Shown here: positions 1 to 7,239 of the stretch, one piece after another
How the letters are laid out: every line of letters begins with the position of its first letter
How positions within the stretch are numbered: the stretch's first letter is position 1
Assembly (NCBI GenBank): GCA_003447235.1
Contig: DLZV01000012.1
Span: forward strand, 5,356-69,355
Direction of reading: 5' to 3'
DNA: 64,000 bases
Source of the DNA: Prevotella sp.
Lineage (GTDB): Bacteria; Bacteroidota; Bacteroidia; Bacteroidales; Bacteroidaceae
Notes under the pieces: generated by a model
Told to the model about the DNA's origin: nothing
The model's input: only the letters and a program-made list of their open reading frames with translations
Database searches by the model: none
Program-made: the position numbers and the translations under genes

Positions 1-1
1 C

Positions 2-1597
2 TGCCTCAATGTGGCGCAGGCAGAGATAGCCAACACCTACAACCTCGGCTTTGCCGTGGACTACTGCCACATCGAGGGCGGCTACATCTACGCCGAGTCG
101 AAGCAGAAGGGACAGTATCGGGCCCTCATGACGGACAACCTGCTCGACAAGGGCAACTGGCGGCGCACGGGCGACTATGTGGCGCGCAGCGTGAGTCCTG
201 ACCCCGAACTGATGGCTACAGCGAAGACGCTTTCACCGGGCGGCCCCCAATACAATTACTTCGGCTTTATGCGCTATAGCGGCGGCAAACTCTATACCGT
301 CGGTGGCGGCTACGGACTGACCGAGCTGCGCCGTCCCGCCACCATCCAGGTGCTCGACGGCGGAGAGTGGCAAATCTATGAGGACGACGTGGCGGCGAAG
401 ACGGGCCACCAGTATCTCGACTTGATGTGTATAGACGTCGATCCCACCAATCCTGCCCGCGTCCTGGCGGGAGGCAGAACCGGCCTCTACGAGTTTAGCA
501 ACGGCACCTTCGTCCGCGAGTATAACTACGATAATAGTGGCGGCTGCCTGCAGGTGGCCCATGGCGTGGCAGCTGGCAACAAGGACTATGTCATCGTCAG
601 CGGACTGAAGTTTGACACCACGGGCGACCTGTGGGTCTTCAATGGCATCAGCGATGGTTCCTCCCTGAGCCAGCTCACTAAGGAGGGACAATGGGTGAGC
701 CACCACAACAAGTCGTTCATGGGCAGCGATAACACATCGCTCAACAACGGCGGCTGCCTGACCTTCGACACCTCGGGTAACCTCTGGTTGGCCAACAACC
801 ACTACAAGACGCCAGCCCTGGTAGTCTATCAGCCCTCCACAAAGGGTATCAACCGCTATACGCGCTTCGTCAACGAGGACAATGCCGAGGTCAATGGCGG
901 CGGTGGCGTGCGCTGCATGGCGGAGGACCGCGACAGAAATATCTGGGCGGGACTCAACGGTGGCCCTGTCTATCTGCAGCCCTCCGACCTGTCAACCGAT
1001 CCCGGAAGCGTGGTCTTCCAGCAGTACAAGGTGCCGCGCAACGACGGCAGCGACCTCGCCGACTACCTGCTCAACAACATCGACATCACCTGCATGGCCG
1101 TCGATGGCGGCAACCGCAAGTGGTTTGGCACGGGTGGCAACGGCGTCTATCTCATCAGCGCAGACCTCAACACGCAGGTCCACCATTTCCTTTCCTCCAA
1201 CAGTGGCCTCGTGAGCGACAACATCGAGTCGCTGGCCATCGACCCCAAGACGGGAGAGGTCTTCATCGGCACCGACAAGGGGCTCTGCTCCTATCTGAGC
1301 GACGCCTCGGAGCCCTCGCAGACGATGGACAAGGAGACAACATACGCCTATCCCAATCCCGTCCGCCCAGACTACCGTGGCACCATCACCGTCACGGGAC
1401 TGAGCTACAACGCCGACGTGAAGATCGTCACCGCCGCGGGCACCCTCGTGGCCGAGGGTAGAAGCCAAGGCGGCACCTTTACATGGGACGGCAACGATCT
1501 CGACGGCAAACGGGTGGCAAGTGGCGTCTATATGGTCGAGGCAGCCACGGAGGATGGCAGCAAGGGTGTGGTCTGCAAGATTGCCGTCATCAACTGA
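2..1597 (+). CDS. porZ: PorZ-like type IX secretion component, 3' part
   Basis: The frame is open from the first bases, so the gene begins upstream and about 531 C-terminal residues are visible; a GTG at position 11 is internal, not the start. The visible part is built of beta-propeller blades of the two-component-regulator-propeller type (for example CMAVDGGNRKWFGTGGNG and IDPKTGEVFIGTDKG), followed by a last ~85-residue FlgD-like Ig domain opening with YAYPNPVRPDYRG and containing ASGVYMVE. This order, propeller then sorting-type C-terminal domain, is that of PorZ, a surface-exposed protein of the type IX secretion attachment complex that helps deliver anionic LPS to the sortase. A generic propeller sensor is the alternative; it would continue into membrane and kinase segments, which are absent. 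A glycosyltransferase gene follows on the same strand. Confidence 0.7.
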   Translation, partial: CLNVAQAEIANTYNLGFAVDYCHIEGGYIYAESKQKGQYRALMTDNLLDKGNWRRTGDYVARSVSPDPELMATAKTLSPGGPQYNYFGFMRYSGGKLYTVGGGYGLTELRRPATIQVLDGGEWQIYEDDVAAKTGHQYLDLMCIDVDPTNPARVLAGGRTGLYEFSNGTFVREYNYDNSGGCLQVAHGVAAGNKDYVIVSGLKFDTTGDLWVFNGISDGSSLSQLTKEGQWVSHHNKSFMGSDNTSLNNGGCLTFDTSGNLWLANNHYKTPALVVYQPSTKGINRYTRFVNEDNAEVNGGGGVRCMAEDRDRNIWAGLNGGPVYLQPSDLSTDPGSVVFQQYKVPRNDGSDLADYLLNNIDITCMAVDGGNRKWFGTGGNGVYLISADLNTQVHHFLSSNSGLVSDNIESLAIDPKTGEVFIGTDKGLCSYLSDASEPSQTMDKETTYAYPNPVRPDYRGTITVTGLSYNADVKIVTAAGTLVAEGRSQGGTFTWDGNDLDGKRVASGVYMVEAATEDGSKGVVCKIAVIN

Positions 1598-1676
1598 TTT
1601 TCTCCTTTTCAGATTACATCACAACCATAAGAATCTGTTCGAAAGGGCCGGAAATCTCAAAGAAAGAAATAAAAAC

Positions 1677-2642
1677 ATGAAGAAAGTCACCCTGCTCATT
1701 CCCTGCTACAACGAGGAGTCGTCGCTCCCCGCCCTCCATGCAGCCCTGTGTGAGGTCATGGACAGCCAGGTGCAATACCAATGGGAGGTGTTGCTCATCG
1801 ACGACGGCAGCCGCGACCAGTCGCTCAGCGTTATGCGGCAGTTGCGTCGCAAGGACCCGCGGGTGGCCTTCATCAGCCTCTCACGCAATTTTGGCAAGGA
1901 GAACGCCATGCTGGCGGGCTTCGACCACGCCTCGGGCGACTGCGTCATCATCCTCGACGCCGACCTCCAGCATCCGCCTGCCCTCATACCCGACATGCTG
2001 CACCTTTGGGAGGAGGGAGCACAGGACGTCTATGCGCGGCGAGACATCGCCCGCGAGAGTTGGCTGCGCCGCCGTCTGAGCCGCCTCTACTACAGCCTCC
2101 TCAACCGTTCCACCCGCTTCGACGTACTCGAAAACGTAGGCGACTTCCGCCTCCTCGACCGTCGCTGCATCCTCGCCCTACGGCAACTTCGCGAGTCGCA
2201 ACGCTACACCAAGGGCATGTACGTGTGGATTGGCTTCAAGAAACAGGAAATCAGTTACCACGAGCAGAAGCGCACGGCAGGCCAGTCGTCCTTCAACTTC
2301 CGCCGCCTGGCTGACTTGGCCATCGACGGTCTGACCTCCTACACCACCGCTCCGCTTCGCCTTTCCACCCTCATCGGCCTGCTCAGTGCCCTACTGGCCA
2401 TCCTCTACATGGTCTATGTCTTCATCAAGACACTCGTAGTCGGCGAAGCTGTCCAAGGATTCCCCACCATCGTCATCCTCATCCTCTTCCTCGGAGGCGT
2501 GCAGCTCATCTCCCTGGGCATTATCGGCGAATACCTCGGCAAAGTCTTCATCGAGACCAAGCGCCGCCCCGTCTATCTAATAGACCGTATGGAAGGTGTG
2601 GACCACGTGCTCACCAAGAAAGAGGAGGAGAACACTCAGTAG
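1677..2642 (+). CDS. Family 2 glycosyltransferase (DPM1/GtrB/ArnC-like), membrane anchored
   Basis: A 321-residue protein. The start ATG at 1677 is chosen because the GT-A fold begins at once (LLIPCYNEE, residues 7-14) and a longer frame upstream has no family-like sequence. The metal-binding D-x-D is DAD at residues 94-96 (ILDADLQHPP). Two hydrophobic helices lie near residues 235-255 and 270-290, as in GtrB/YfdH-type enzymes that move a sugar from a nucleotide donor to a polyprenyl phosphate on the cytoplasmic face. The tail ends in a charged KKEEEN segment. It lies 79 bp after porZ and may be co-transcribed; a role in surface glycan synthesis is inferred. The sugar donor cannot be read from the sequence. 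Confidence 0.9.
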   Translation: MKKVTLLIPCYNEESSLPALHAALCEVMDSQVQYQWEVLLIDDGSRDQSLSVMRQLRRKDPRVAFISLSRNFGKENAMLAGFDHASGDCVIILDADLQHPPALIPDMLHLWEEGAQDVYARRDIARESWLRRRLSRLYYSLLNRSTRFDVLENVGDFRLLDRRCILALRQLRESQRYTKGMYVWIGFKKQEISYHEQKRTAGQSSFNFRRLADLAIDGLTSYTTAPLRLSTLIGLLSALLAILYMVYVFIKTLVVGEAVQGFPTIVILILFLGGVQLISLGIIGEYLGKVFIETKRRPVYLIDRMEGVDHVLTKKEEENTQ

Positions 2643-2728
2643 GTTTTCCTATACATTATCCTATACATTATTTATATATAGAAAAACATACCTTATATAT
2701 AGAAAAAAAACTGTCCGCCTTGATAGCG
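2643..2728. repeat. Short AT-rich direct repeats between convergent genes
   Basis: Two short words are each repeated here: CCTATACATTA at about 2648-2671, and TTATATATAGAAAAA at about 2671-2708. They lie between convergently transcribed genes, so they may simply be part of a terminator region. No hairpin with a clear T tract was found. Confidence 0.35.
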
Positions 2729-3286
2729 TCAGAACGACCAGCCAAGTCCGATGTACGGGTAGAAGGCGGACTTACTGAGGCCATGCTTATCGCCGAAGTT
2801 GAACGACGGCGATACGCCTACGCGAAACATAAAACCGTTGGTACGCTGGTAGCGATAGCCGATGTTGCCAAACAAGAAATAGCCGAAACGGTTCTCCTTC
2901 GATTCATAGGGCTCTGCAATTCCTTCCGTCTCGGGCGGCACGGGCTGAGAATAGAACCATGACGTTTCCTTGACATGATACATACCCAGACTGGCGCCAA
3001 AGCCTACCTCCAGTTTACTCTTCTTCTCTCCAAGCAGGTAATTCAACTCCAACGGCACACCCACACCACTGATTTTCTGATCGATCCAACTGGAATTGTC
3101 TCCATAACCATAGCCTATGCCCACTCGGTAGCCCCAGCCCGAGTTGCCCTTGAAACGGCTATCATAGTTGACGCCCACCACATTTTGCGCACCAAGCAGT
3201 TCTACCGACAGACTGCGCGTCTTCTCCTGCGCAAGCACCAGCGAGCAGCAGCACAATGCAAATACTGAACATACGATTCTCCTCAT
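2729..3286 (-). CDS. Small outer-membrane beta-barrel-like protein
   Basis: A 185-residue protein. The start is placed at 3286, where MRRIVCSVFALCCCSLVLAQ gives a signal peptide ending before QEKT; the reading frame extends further upstream but that part is not signal-like. The mature part alternates polar and aromatic residues (GYRVGIGYGYGDNSSW, FGYFLFGNIGYRY, AFYPYIGLGWSF) and ends in phenylalanine, as outer-membrane beta barrels do. It resembles the porin-family or outer-membrane-protein-beta-barrel proteins of Bacteroidota; the substrate, if any, is unknown. It is convergent with the glycosyltransferase. Confidence 0.6.
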   Translation of the reverse strand: MRRIVCSVFALCCCSLVLAQEKTRSLSVELLGAQNVVGVNYDSRFKGNSGWGYRVGIGYGYGDNSSWIDQKISGVGVPLELNYLLGEKKSKLEVGFGASLGMYHVKETSWFYSQPVPPETEGIAEPYESKENRFGYFLFGNIGYRYQRTNGFMFRVGVSPSFNFGDKHGLSKSAFYPYIGLGWSF

Positions 3287-3368
3287 AAGATAAGTTTGAT
3301 TTATTGTATATAAGACTTGTTTGTTGTTTTTTAGAACCAATCCGTTTGTTTCCATTCAGATAAAAAGT

Positions 3369-3413
3369 AAAATACAGCAGGAGACGGACCTTTCCATCAT
3401 CCTGCTGTATTTT
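3369..3413 (-). terminator. Rho-independent terminator after nadA
   Basis: A 13-bp perfect inverted repeat, AAAATACAGCAGG / CCTGCTGTATTTT, with a 19-nt loop. It sits 35 bp past the nadA stop and has A/T runs on both sides, so it can act on either strand. Confidence 0.75.
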
Positions 3414-3447
3414 TATAACTGATAAGCCACCCTACCCTTCATGCGGA

Positions 3448-4443
3448 TCAACTGAGGGAGAGCATGCGCTCGATGGGCTTCACGGCGTCGCGTGCAATGG
3501 CAGGATCCACCTCCACGGCAGGCCAGCCATACTTCAGTGCGTTATACACCTTCTTGAGCGTGTTCTTCTTCATATACTCACACTCCGTGCAAGCGCAGCC
3601 TCTGCCACCCTCCGTCACCTCAGGAGGCACGGGGAGGAAAGTCTGGTTGGGACAGGTGCGCTGCATCTCATGGAGGATACCAGCCTCTGTAGCAACGATA
3701 AACTCTTTGACCTCAGGATGATCCTGTGCGTAGTGGAGCATCGTGGCCGTCGATCCCTTCACGTCGGCAGCGGCCAGCACGGGCGCCTTACACTCCAGAT
3801 GGGCCATGACGACGGCCTCGGGATGCTGCTCCTTGAGTTTGACGATCTCCGCCACACTAAAGCGCTCATGGACGTGACAGCCACCATTCCACAGCAGCAT
3901 GTTTCTGCCCGTCACGGAGTTGATATAGCTTCCGAGGTTGTAGTCTGGTCCAAAGATGAGCTTCGTGTCCTTGGGGATGGAGTCGATCACCTTCTTGGCG
4001 TTGCCCGAGGTCACCACCACGTCGGTCAGCGCCTTCACCGCCGCCGTCGTATTGACGTAGGAGACCACCTCGTAGCCCGGGTGCTCTTCCTTAAACTTCC
4101 GCAGGTCCTCGGCCTTGCAACTGTCGGCCAGCGAGCAGCCCGCCGTAAGGTCGGGCGAGAGGACCGTCTTCTCCGGCGAGAGCAGCTTGCAGGTCTCGGC
4201 CATGAAGTGGACACCACACATAACCATCACCTTGGCCTCCGTCTTGGCCGCCTCACGCGCCAGGGCCAGCGAGTCGCCGACAAAGTCGGCTATGTCCTGT
4301 ATCTCCGGCATCGTGTAGTAGTGGGCCAGGATGATAGCGTCCTTCTCGCGGCAGAGACGGCGTATCTCTTGCTTCAGATCCAGAGACTCATCAACGGGCT
4401 CATCAATGAAACCTTTCGACTTCCATTCTTCTTTCACGTTCAT
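3448..4443 (-). CDS. nadA: Quinolinate synthase A
   Basis: A 331-residue protein, normal for bacterial NadA. It condenses iminoaspartate with dihydroxyacetone phosphate to make quinolinate in NAD biosynthesis and carries a [4Fe-4S] cluster. Recognisable segments are ILAHYYTMPEIQDIADFVGD (residues 38-57), VMCGVHFMAET (74-84), SYVNTTAAVKA (128-138), LWNGGCHVHERF (184-195) and the C-terminal cysteine motif GCACTEC (282-288). No nadB or nadC is adjacent. A TATCTTTG-type promoter element lies about 215 bp upstream inside a DNA stretch that is duplicated further right, and a copy of the first ~21 codons of this gene is present at 6526-6603. Confidence 0.95.
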   Translation of the reverse strand: MNVKEEWKSKGFIDEPVDESLDLKQEIRRLCREKDAIILAHYYTMPEIQDIADFVGDSLALAREAAKTEAKVMVMCGVHFMAETCKLLSPEKTVLSPDLTAGCSLADSCKAEDLRKFKEEHPGYEVVSYVNTTAAVKALTDVVVTSGNAKKVIDSIPKDTKLIFGPDYNLGSYINSVTGRNMLLWNGGCHVHERFSVAEIVKLKEQHPEAVVMAHLECKAPVLAAADVKGSTATMLHYAQDHPEVKEFIVATEAGILHEMQRTCPNQTFLPVPPEVTEGGRGCACTECEYMKKNTLKKVYNALKYGWPAVEVDPAIARDAVKPIERMLSLS

Positions 4444-4829
4444 TTTCTCAACTTATTTATATTATTATTTCTTTTTTTCTTTCTAAAAGAAAATATGATG
4501 AGTTATGATAGGCCGTGGATAACGTGGATAACTTTTGGGTCTTATTGCCCGTTTTCCATTATCCACACTTTCCTAGCCTTTTCCCTGCTTTATCATTTTT
4601 TGTATTTTCTGATAGTCAGTTAGTAAACCCATTTTTCCACATTTCCACAATCTGTTGCAAAGATAATAAGTTTATATCTTTTGAGCGCCTAAATCCGTTG
4701 AAAAGTTGTCTAAATCGGCTTGGATAACCCTGTGAATATCCACTATGGGTAGGTTTCGGCCGTGGGTCGGTGGAAATCCACAGGGTTATGAGAAGGTTAT
4801 TTCCCTGCTTTTCCACAGGGTTATCCACA
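4382..4829. repeat. Long direct repeat, copy 1 (nadA 5' end and leader)
   Basis: About 448 bp nearly identical to 6542-6999 in the same orientation, with scattered substitutions and a short length difference near 4475. It covers the first ~21 codons of nadA, the leader, a TATCTTTG promoter element (4658-4665, minus) and a cluster of DnaA-box-like words. Identity fades just after the box at 4821-4829. This copy is joined to intact nadA, so it is probably the original end of that gene. Confidence 0.9.
4514..4829. other. DnaA-box-like cluster, copy 1
   Basis: Exact TTATCCACA is seen at 4559-4567 and 4821-4829. Nearby are two GTGGATAA words in tandem (about 4515-4532), TTGGATAACC near 4720, CCACAGGGTTAT near 4778 and TTCCACAGGGTTATCC near 4811. 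AT-rich DNA lies beside them. Such clustering is typical of DnaA-binding regions (origin or titration site). An operator for another regulator of nadA cannot be excluded. Confidence 0.5.
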
Positions 4830-5219
4830 AAGCAAAGGTGGTTTTATTATTAGTATTTTGCCTCTACTGACAGAAGGGTTGTTCACGTGTCAAACTGATA
4901 GGCGGCGTCGTTGTTTCAGCGCTGGTTTCCACAAACATACCTTTTTCAAGGTGTTGTCTCTTGTTCTTACAAGCGGCGTTGCCATTCTTCTTTACTGTAT
5001 TTTTCCAAAGTGCCATACTATAGACTTTTTGCGTTATGATATAATTTCACGAATTAGTGACTTCTTCTGTTGTTCCACCATTTCATCCCAAAGGTATGAC
5101 CCCTGAAGCTTACTGGTAGGGATATACTCTCGAAACTTGTCAGCAAGACAAAACGGCACGGGGGTAATCCACGGAAAATTCCCCCTGTGCCCTTTCAGGA
5201 GCACCTGCAAAAACCTGTG
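4830..5219. other. Intergenic stretch with an unrecognised minus-strand open frame
   Basis: No convincing intact gene. On the minus strand an open frame continues from the transposase remnant's stop down to a TAA at 5034-5036. It contains ADKFREYIPTSKLQG and WDEMVEQQKK, which look protein-like, but has no start of its own. It may be the interrupted 3' end of another gene or an extension of the mobile-element remnant. I do not recognise it. Confidence 0.3.
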
Positions 5220-5420
5220 TCAAGCATTGATATTTGTTAGCCTAAACAGGAAGAACATAACATCAACACCCACATGCAACTGTGCTCTGAAGAGTTTAAT
5301 CTTAGCGTTAAGAGACTCAGCAGAGGCATTAGTGGCACGATTGATGAAATAGTTGAGTATTTCTCCTTGTCTATCAGCAATGGTTGTGGCAACAGTACAG
5401 AAATTCTTGTCCCCAAAGTC
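5220..5420 (-). pseudogene. C-terminal remnant of an ISAon1/ISL3-type transposase
   Basis: An open minus-strand stretch of 66 codons is bounded by an in-frame stop (5421-5423) upstream and a TGA at 5220-5222. It reads FGDKNFCTVATTIADRQGEI, then LNYFINRATNASAESLNAKI, and ends FFLFRLTNINA. The N-R-[AS]-T-N-A-S-A-E-S-x-N-A-K-[IL]-K core followed by FFLFRL is the characteristic C-terminus of DDE transposases of the ISAon1/ISL3 group in Bacteroidota. The rest of the ~300-residue enzyme is missing, so this is a decayed end fragment. It abuts the WYL regulator gene, whose stop is at 5426. Confidence 0.75.
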
Positions 5421-5425
5421 CTACA

Positions 5426-6340
5426 TTACTTATCCTCCTTATACATGTTCCACATTCTCTTTACTTTTCCTGTTATCTCTTTACGAAGCCAAAGAGGTTC
5501 GAGCACTTCAAGGTTTTCACCATAGCATAGCAGTTTCTGTTGGAAGTCGAATGTCGGGCGAACATGCAGTTCAAAAATGCTGTATTCATCTGTTTGCCCA
5601 GTCTCTTGTTGCGACTCATGCAGAGGAAGGTCACGAAGATAGTTTGCCTGAGCGGTACTGGCTTTGAGTTTCACCTTCTCGATACCACAGCCGTCGCCTG
5701 TGATTACACCAATGCAACCATTGAAATATTCCTGTGGGTCGAAGTCTTCGGGGTATTCAAAAGTATGGCTCGACAGACGGAAGTTTTGGATGCGGTCGAG
5801 ACAGAAGACGAGGTCGTAGCCTGCAGGCCAATTACGCCCCACCAAATACCAGCGTTGACGGAATAGCTTTACGCATAATGGCATCACATAATGGTCATGT
5901 GTGTCACCTTTCTTGTAGTTAAAATAGTTGATATGAATGAATTTGTTCTTCTTCATAGCATCGATGATTTGCTCCAAATATACCCTGCCACTGGGCACGT
6001 CTTCAAGGATAATTCTGTTCTTGATTGATTTGCTTTCAAGGAGATAATTACTCACCGATAGTGTACTGAGTAACCAATTTTCAATACTTCCACTCTTTAT
6101 ATCATCTACATTGGCAATGTAATACCTATAAGGAGCCACTTTCTCACAGTCGATAGACAGACCGAATGTGTCGAAGATATTCCATTTCCACTTGTGGAAG
6201 GTGCGCTTCAACATCTCTTCACCGCCACTCAGATCAACATTATTCATCCAACGACGGTTCAATTCCTCAAAAGAAATCTTGCGTGCCCGATAGATTGTTT
6301 CCACTATCCAAACGAGCTTATTGGTTTGGTTCAGTGCCAT
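5426..6340 (-). CDS. WYL-domain transcriptional regulator
   Basis: A 304-residue protein. The N-terminal ~90 residues (LVWIVETIYRARKISFEELN, then MLKRTFHKWKWNIFDTFGLS) look like the winged-helix start of WYL regulators in Bacteroidota. The middle has the WYL domain: FIHINYFNYKKGDTHDHYVM, then PLCVKLFRQRWYLVGRN, which carries the R-W-Y-L-V signature. The C-terminal WCX-like part ends in EITGKVKRMWNMYKED. WYL proteins bind ligands or nucleic acids and often control defence or stress genes. No partner gene is adjacent: it sits alone between two copies of a 450-bp direct repeat, beside transposase remnants, so it may be horizontally acquired cargo. Confidence 0.85.
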   Translation of the reverse strand: MALNQTNKLVWIVETIYRARKISFEELNRRWMNNVDLSGGEEMLKRTFHKWKWNIFDTFGLSIDCEKVAPYRYYIANVDDIKSGSIENWLLSTLSVSNYLLESKSIKNRIILEDVPSGRVYLEQIIDAMKKNKFIHINYFNYKKGDTHDHYVMPLCVKLFRQRWYLVGRNWPAGYDLVFCLDRIQNFRLSSHTFEYPEDFDPQEYFNGCIGVITGDGCGIEKVKLKASTAQANYLRDLPLHESQQETGQTDEYSIFELHVRPTFDFQQKLLCYGENLEVLEPLWLRKEITGKVKRMWNMYKEDK

Positions 6341-6499
6341 ATTCGTATATTACCTTAATTCCGCAACACTATTATAAATGAGCCCACTTTAAAAAGTAAG
6401 GCCTGTTTAAAAGATTATATTTCACGAAAATAATCTCTGATTTATGCCGTTATATGGATTATTTTTCGTATCTTTACACCATCAATTAAAAGGATGACT
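6341..6499. promoter_or_regulatory. AT-rich upstream region with a promoter-like element
   Basis: A TATCTTTA element near 6469-6476 lies about 25 bp before a short ATG frame at 6500. The element resembles the Bacteroidota -7 box with one mismatch. The stretch may be the left end of a lost insertion sequence. Confidence 0.3.
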
Positions 6500-6541
6500 A
6501 TGTTTAAAGAGACAGATTCGAATCTTCAGTTATATATATAG
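6500..6541 (+). pseudogene. Possible start of an IS1182-type transposase, cut off
   Basis: Thirteen codons, MFKETDSNLQLYI, followed by a stop whose last base is the first base of the repeat junction. The M-F-K-x-T-x-x-N-L-Q-L pattern is how many Bacteroidota IS1182-family transposases begin. A promoter-like box and a purine-rich AAAAGGATG lie upstream. The frame ends exactly where repeat copy 2 begins, as expected for a gene truncated by recombination. The stretch is very short, so the assignment is tentative. Confidence 0.35.
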
Positions 6542-6603
6542 AGAGACTCATCAACGGGCGCATCAATGAAACCTTTCGACTTCCATTCTTCTTTCACGTT
6601 CAT
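6526..6603 (-). pseudogene. Truncated nadA 5' end
   Basis: The ATG at 6601-6603 (minus) opens MNVKEEWKSKGFIDAPVDES, matching intact nadA except E to A at residue 15. It then runs into YIYN and a stop at 6526-6528. It is the gene-proximal part of repeat copy 2, so the duplication cut nadA after about codon 21. Confidence 0.85.
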
Positions 6604-6999
6604 ATTCTCAACTTATTTATATTATTATTTCTTTTTCTCTTTAAAAGAAAATATGATGAGTTATGATAGGCCGTGGATAACGTGGATAACTTCTGGGTCT
6701 TATTGCCCGTTTTCCATTATCCACACTTTCCTAGCCTTTTCCCTGCTTTATCATTTCTTGTATTTTCTGATAGTCAGTTAGTAAACTCACTTTTCCACAT
6801 TTCCACATTCTGTTGCAAAGATAATAAGTTTATATCTTTTGAGCGCCTAAATCCGTTGAAAACTTGTCTAAATCGGCTTGGATAACCCTGTGGATATCCA
6901 CTTTGGGTAGGTTTCGGCCGTGGGTCGGTGGAAATCCACAAGATTATGAGAAGATTGTTCCCCCACTTTTCCACGGGGTTTTCCACAGGTTTATTCACA
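6542..6999. repeat. Long direct repeat, copy 2
   Basis: Second copy of 4382-4829, same orientation. It includes the TATCTTTG promoter element (6816-6823, minus) and DnaA-box-like words: TTATCCACA at 6717-6725, TTATTCACA at 6991-6999, and tandem GTGGATAA near 6672-6690. Some words differ from copy 1 (for example CTGTGGATATCC here against CTGTGAATATCC), so the two copies have diverged a little. Confidence 0.9.
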
Positions 7000-7239
7000 A
7001 TGAGGCACGTATGCTTCTATCAAACCGATTCGCCTATCGCCGTCCTTTTCTACTTGAAGGGTGTAACACTACGCGTATTCTTCTCCGTAAATCTCTATGA
7101 TCCGTCCTCTTCAAGAGGGGGTGAAGGCTCTGCAAAGGTAATACTATTTTTGGTATTTTACCTCTACTGGTTGGAGTAAACACAAAAAAAAGTATTATCT
7201 TTGCGGTTGCTGAAGATCCATTATAAATGAATACTCATT
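7000..7239 (+). promoter_or_regulatory. Leader of the hydrolase gene with Bacteroidota-type promoter
   Basis: A TATCTTTG -7 box is at 7196-7203 with TTGG at 7171-7174 (21-bp gap), 37 bp before the hydrolase start. The remaining ~170 bp hold no gene. The words TATTTTNCCTCTACTG occur both here (about 7154) and near 4853, so some similarity continues past the main repeat. Confidence 0.55.

Noticed and set aside
4515..4727. 70-codon frame in repeat copy 1 and its match at 6673-6885
   Set aside because: It is conserved only because the DNA is duplicated; the text consists of DnaA-box words and the second copy changes residues without a coding pattern.
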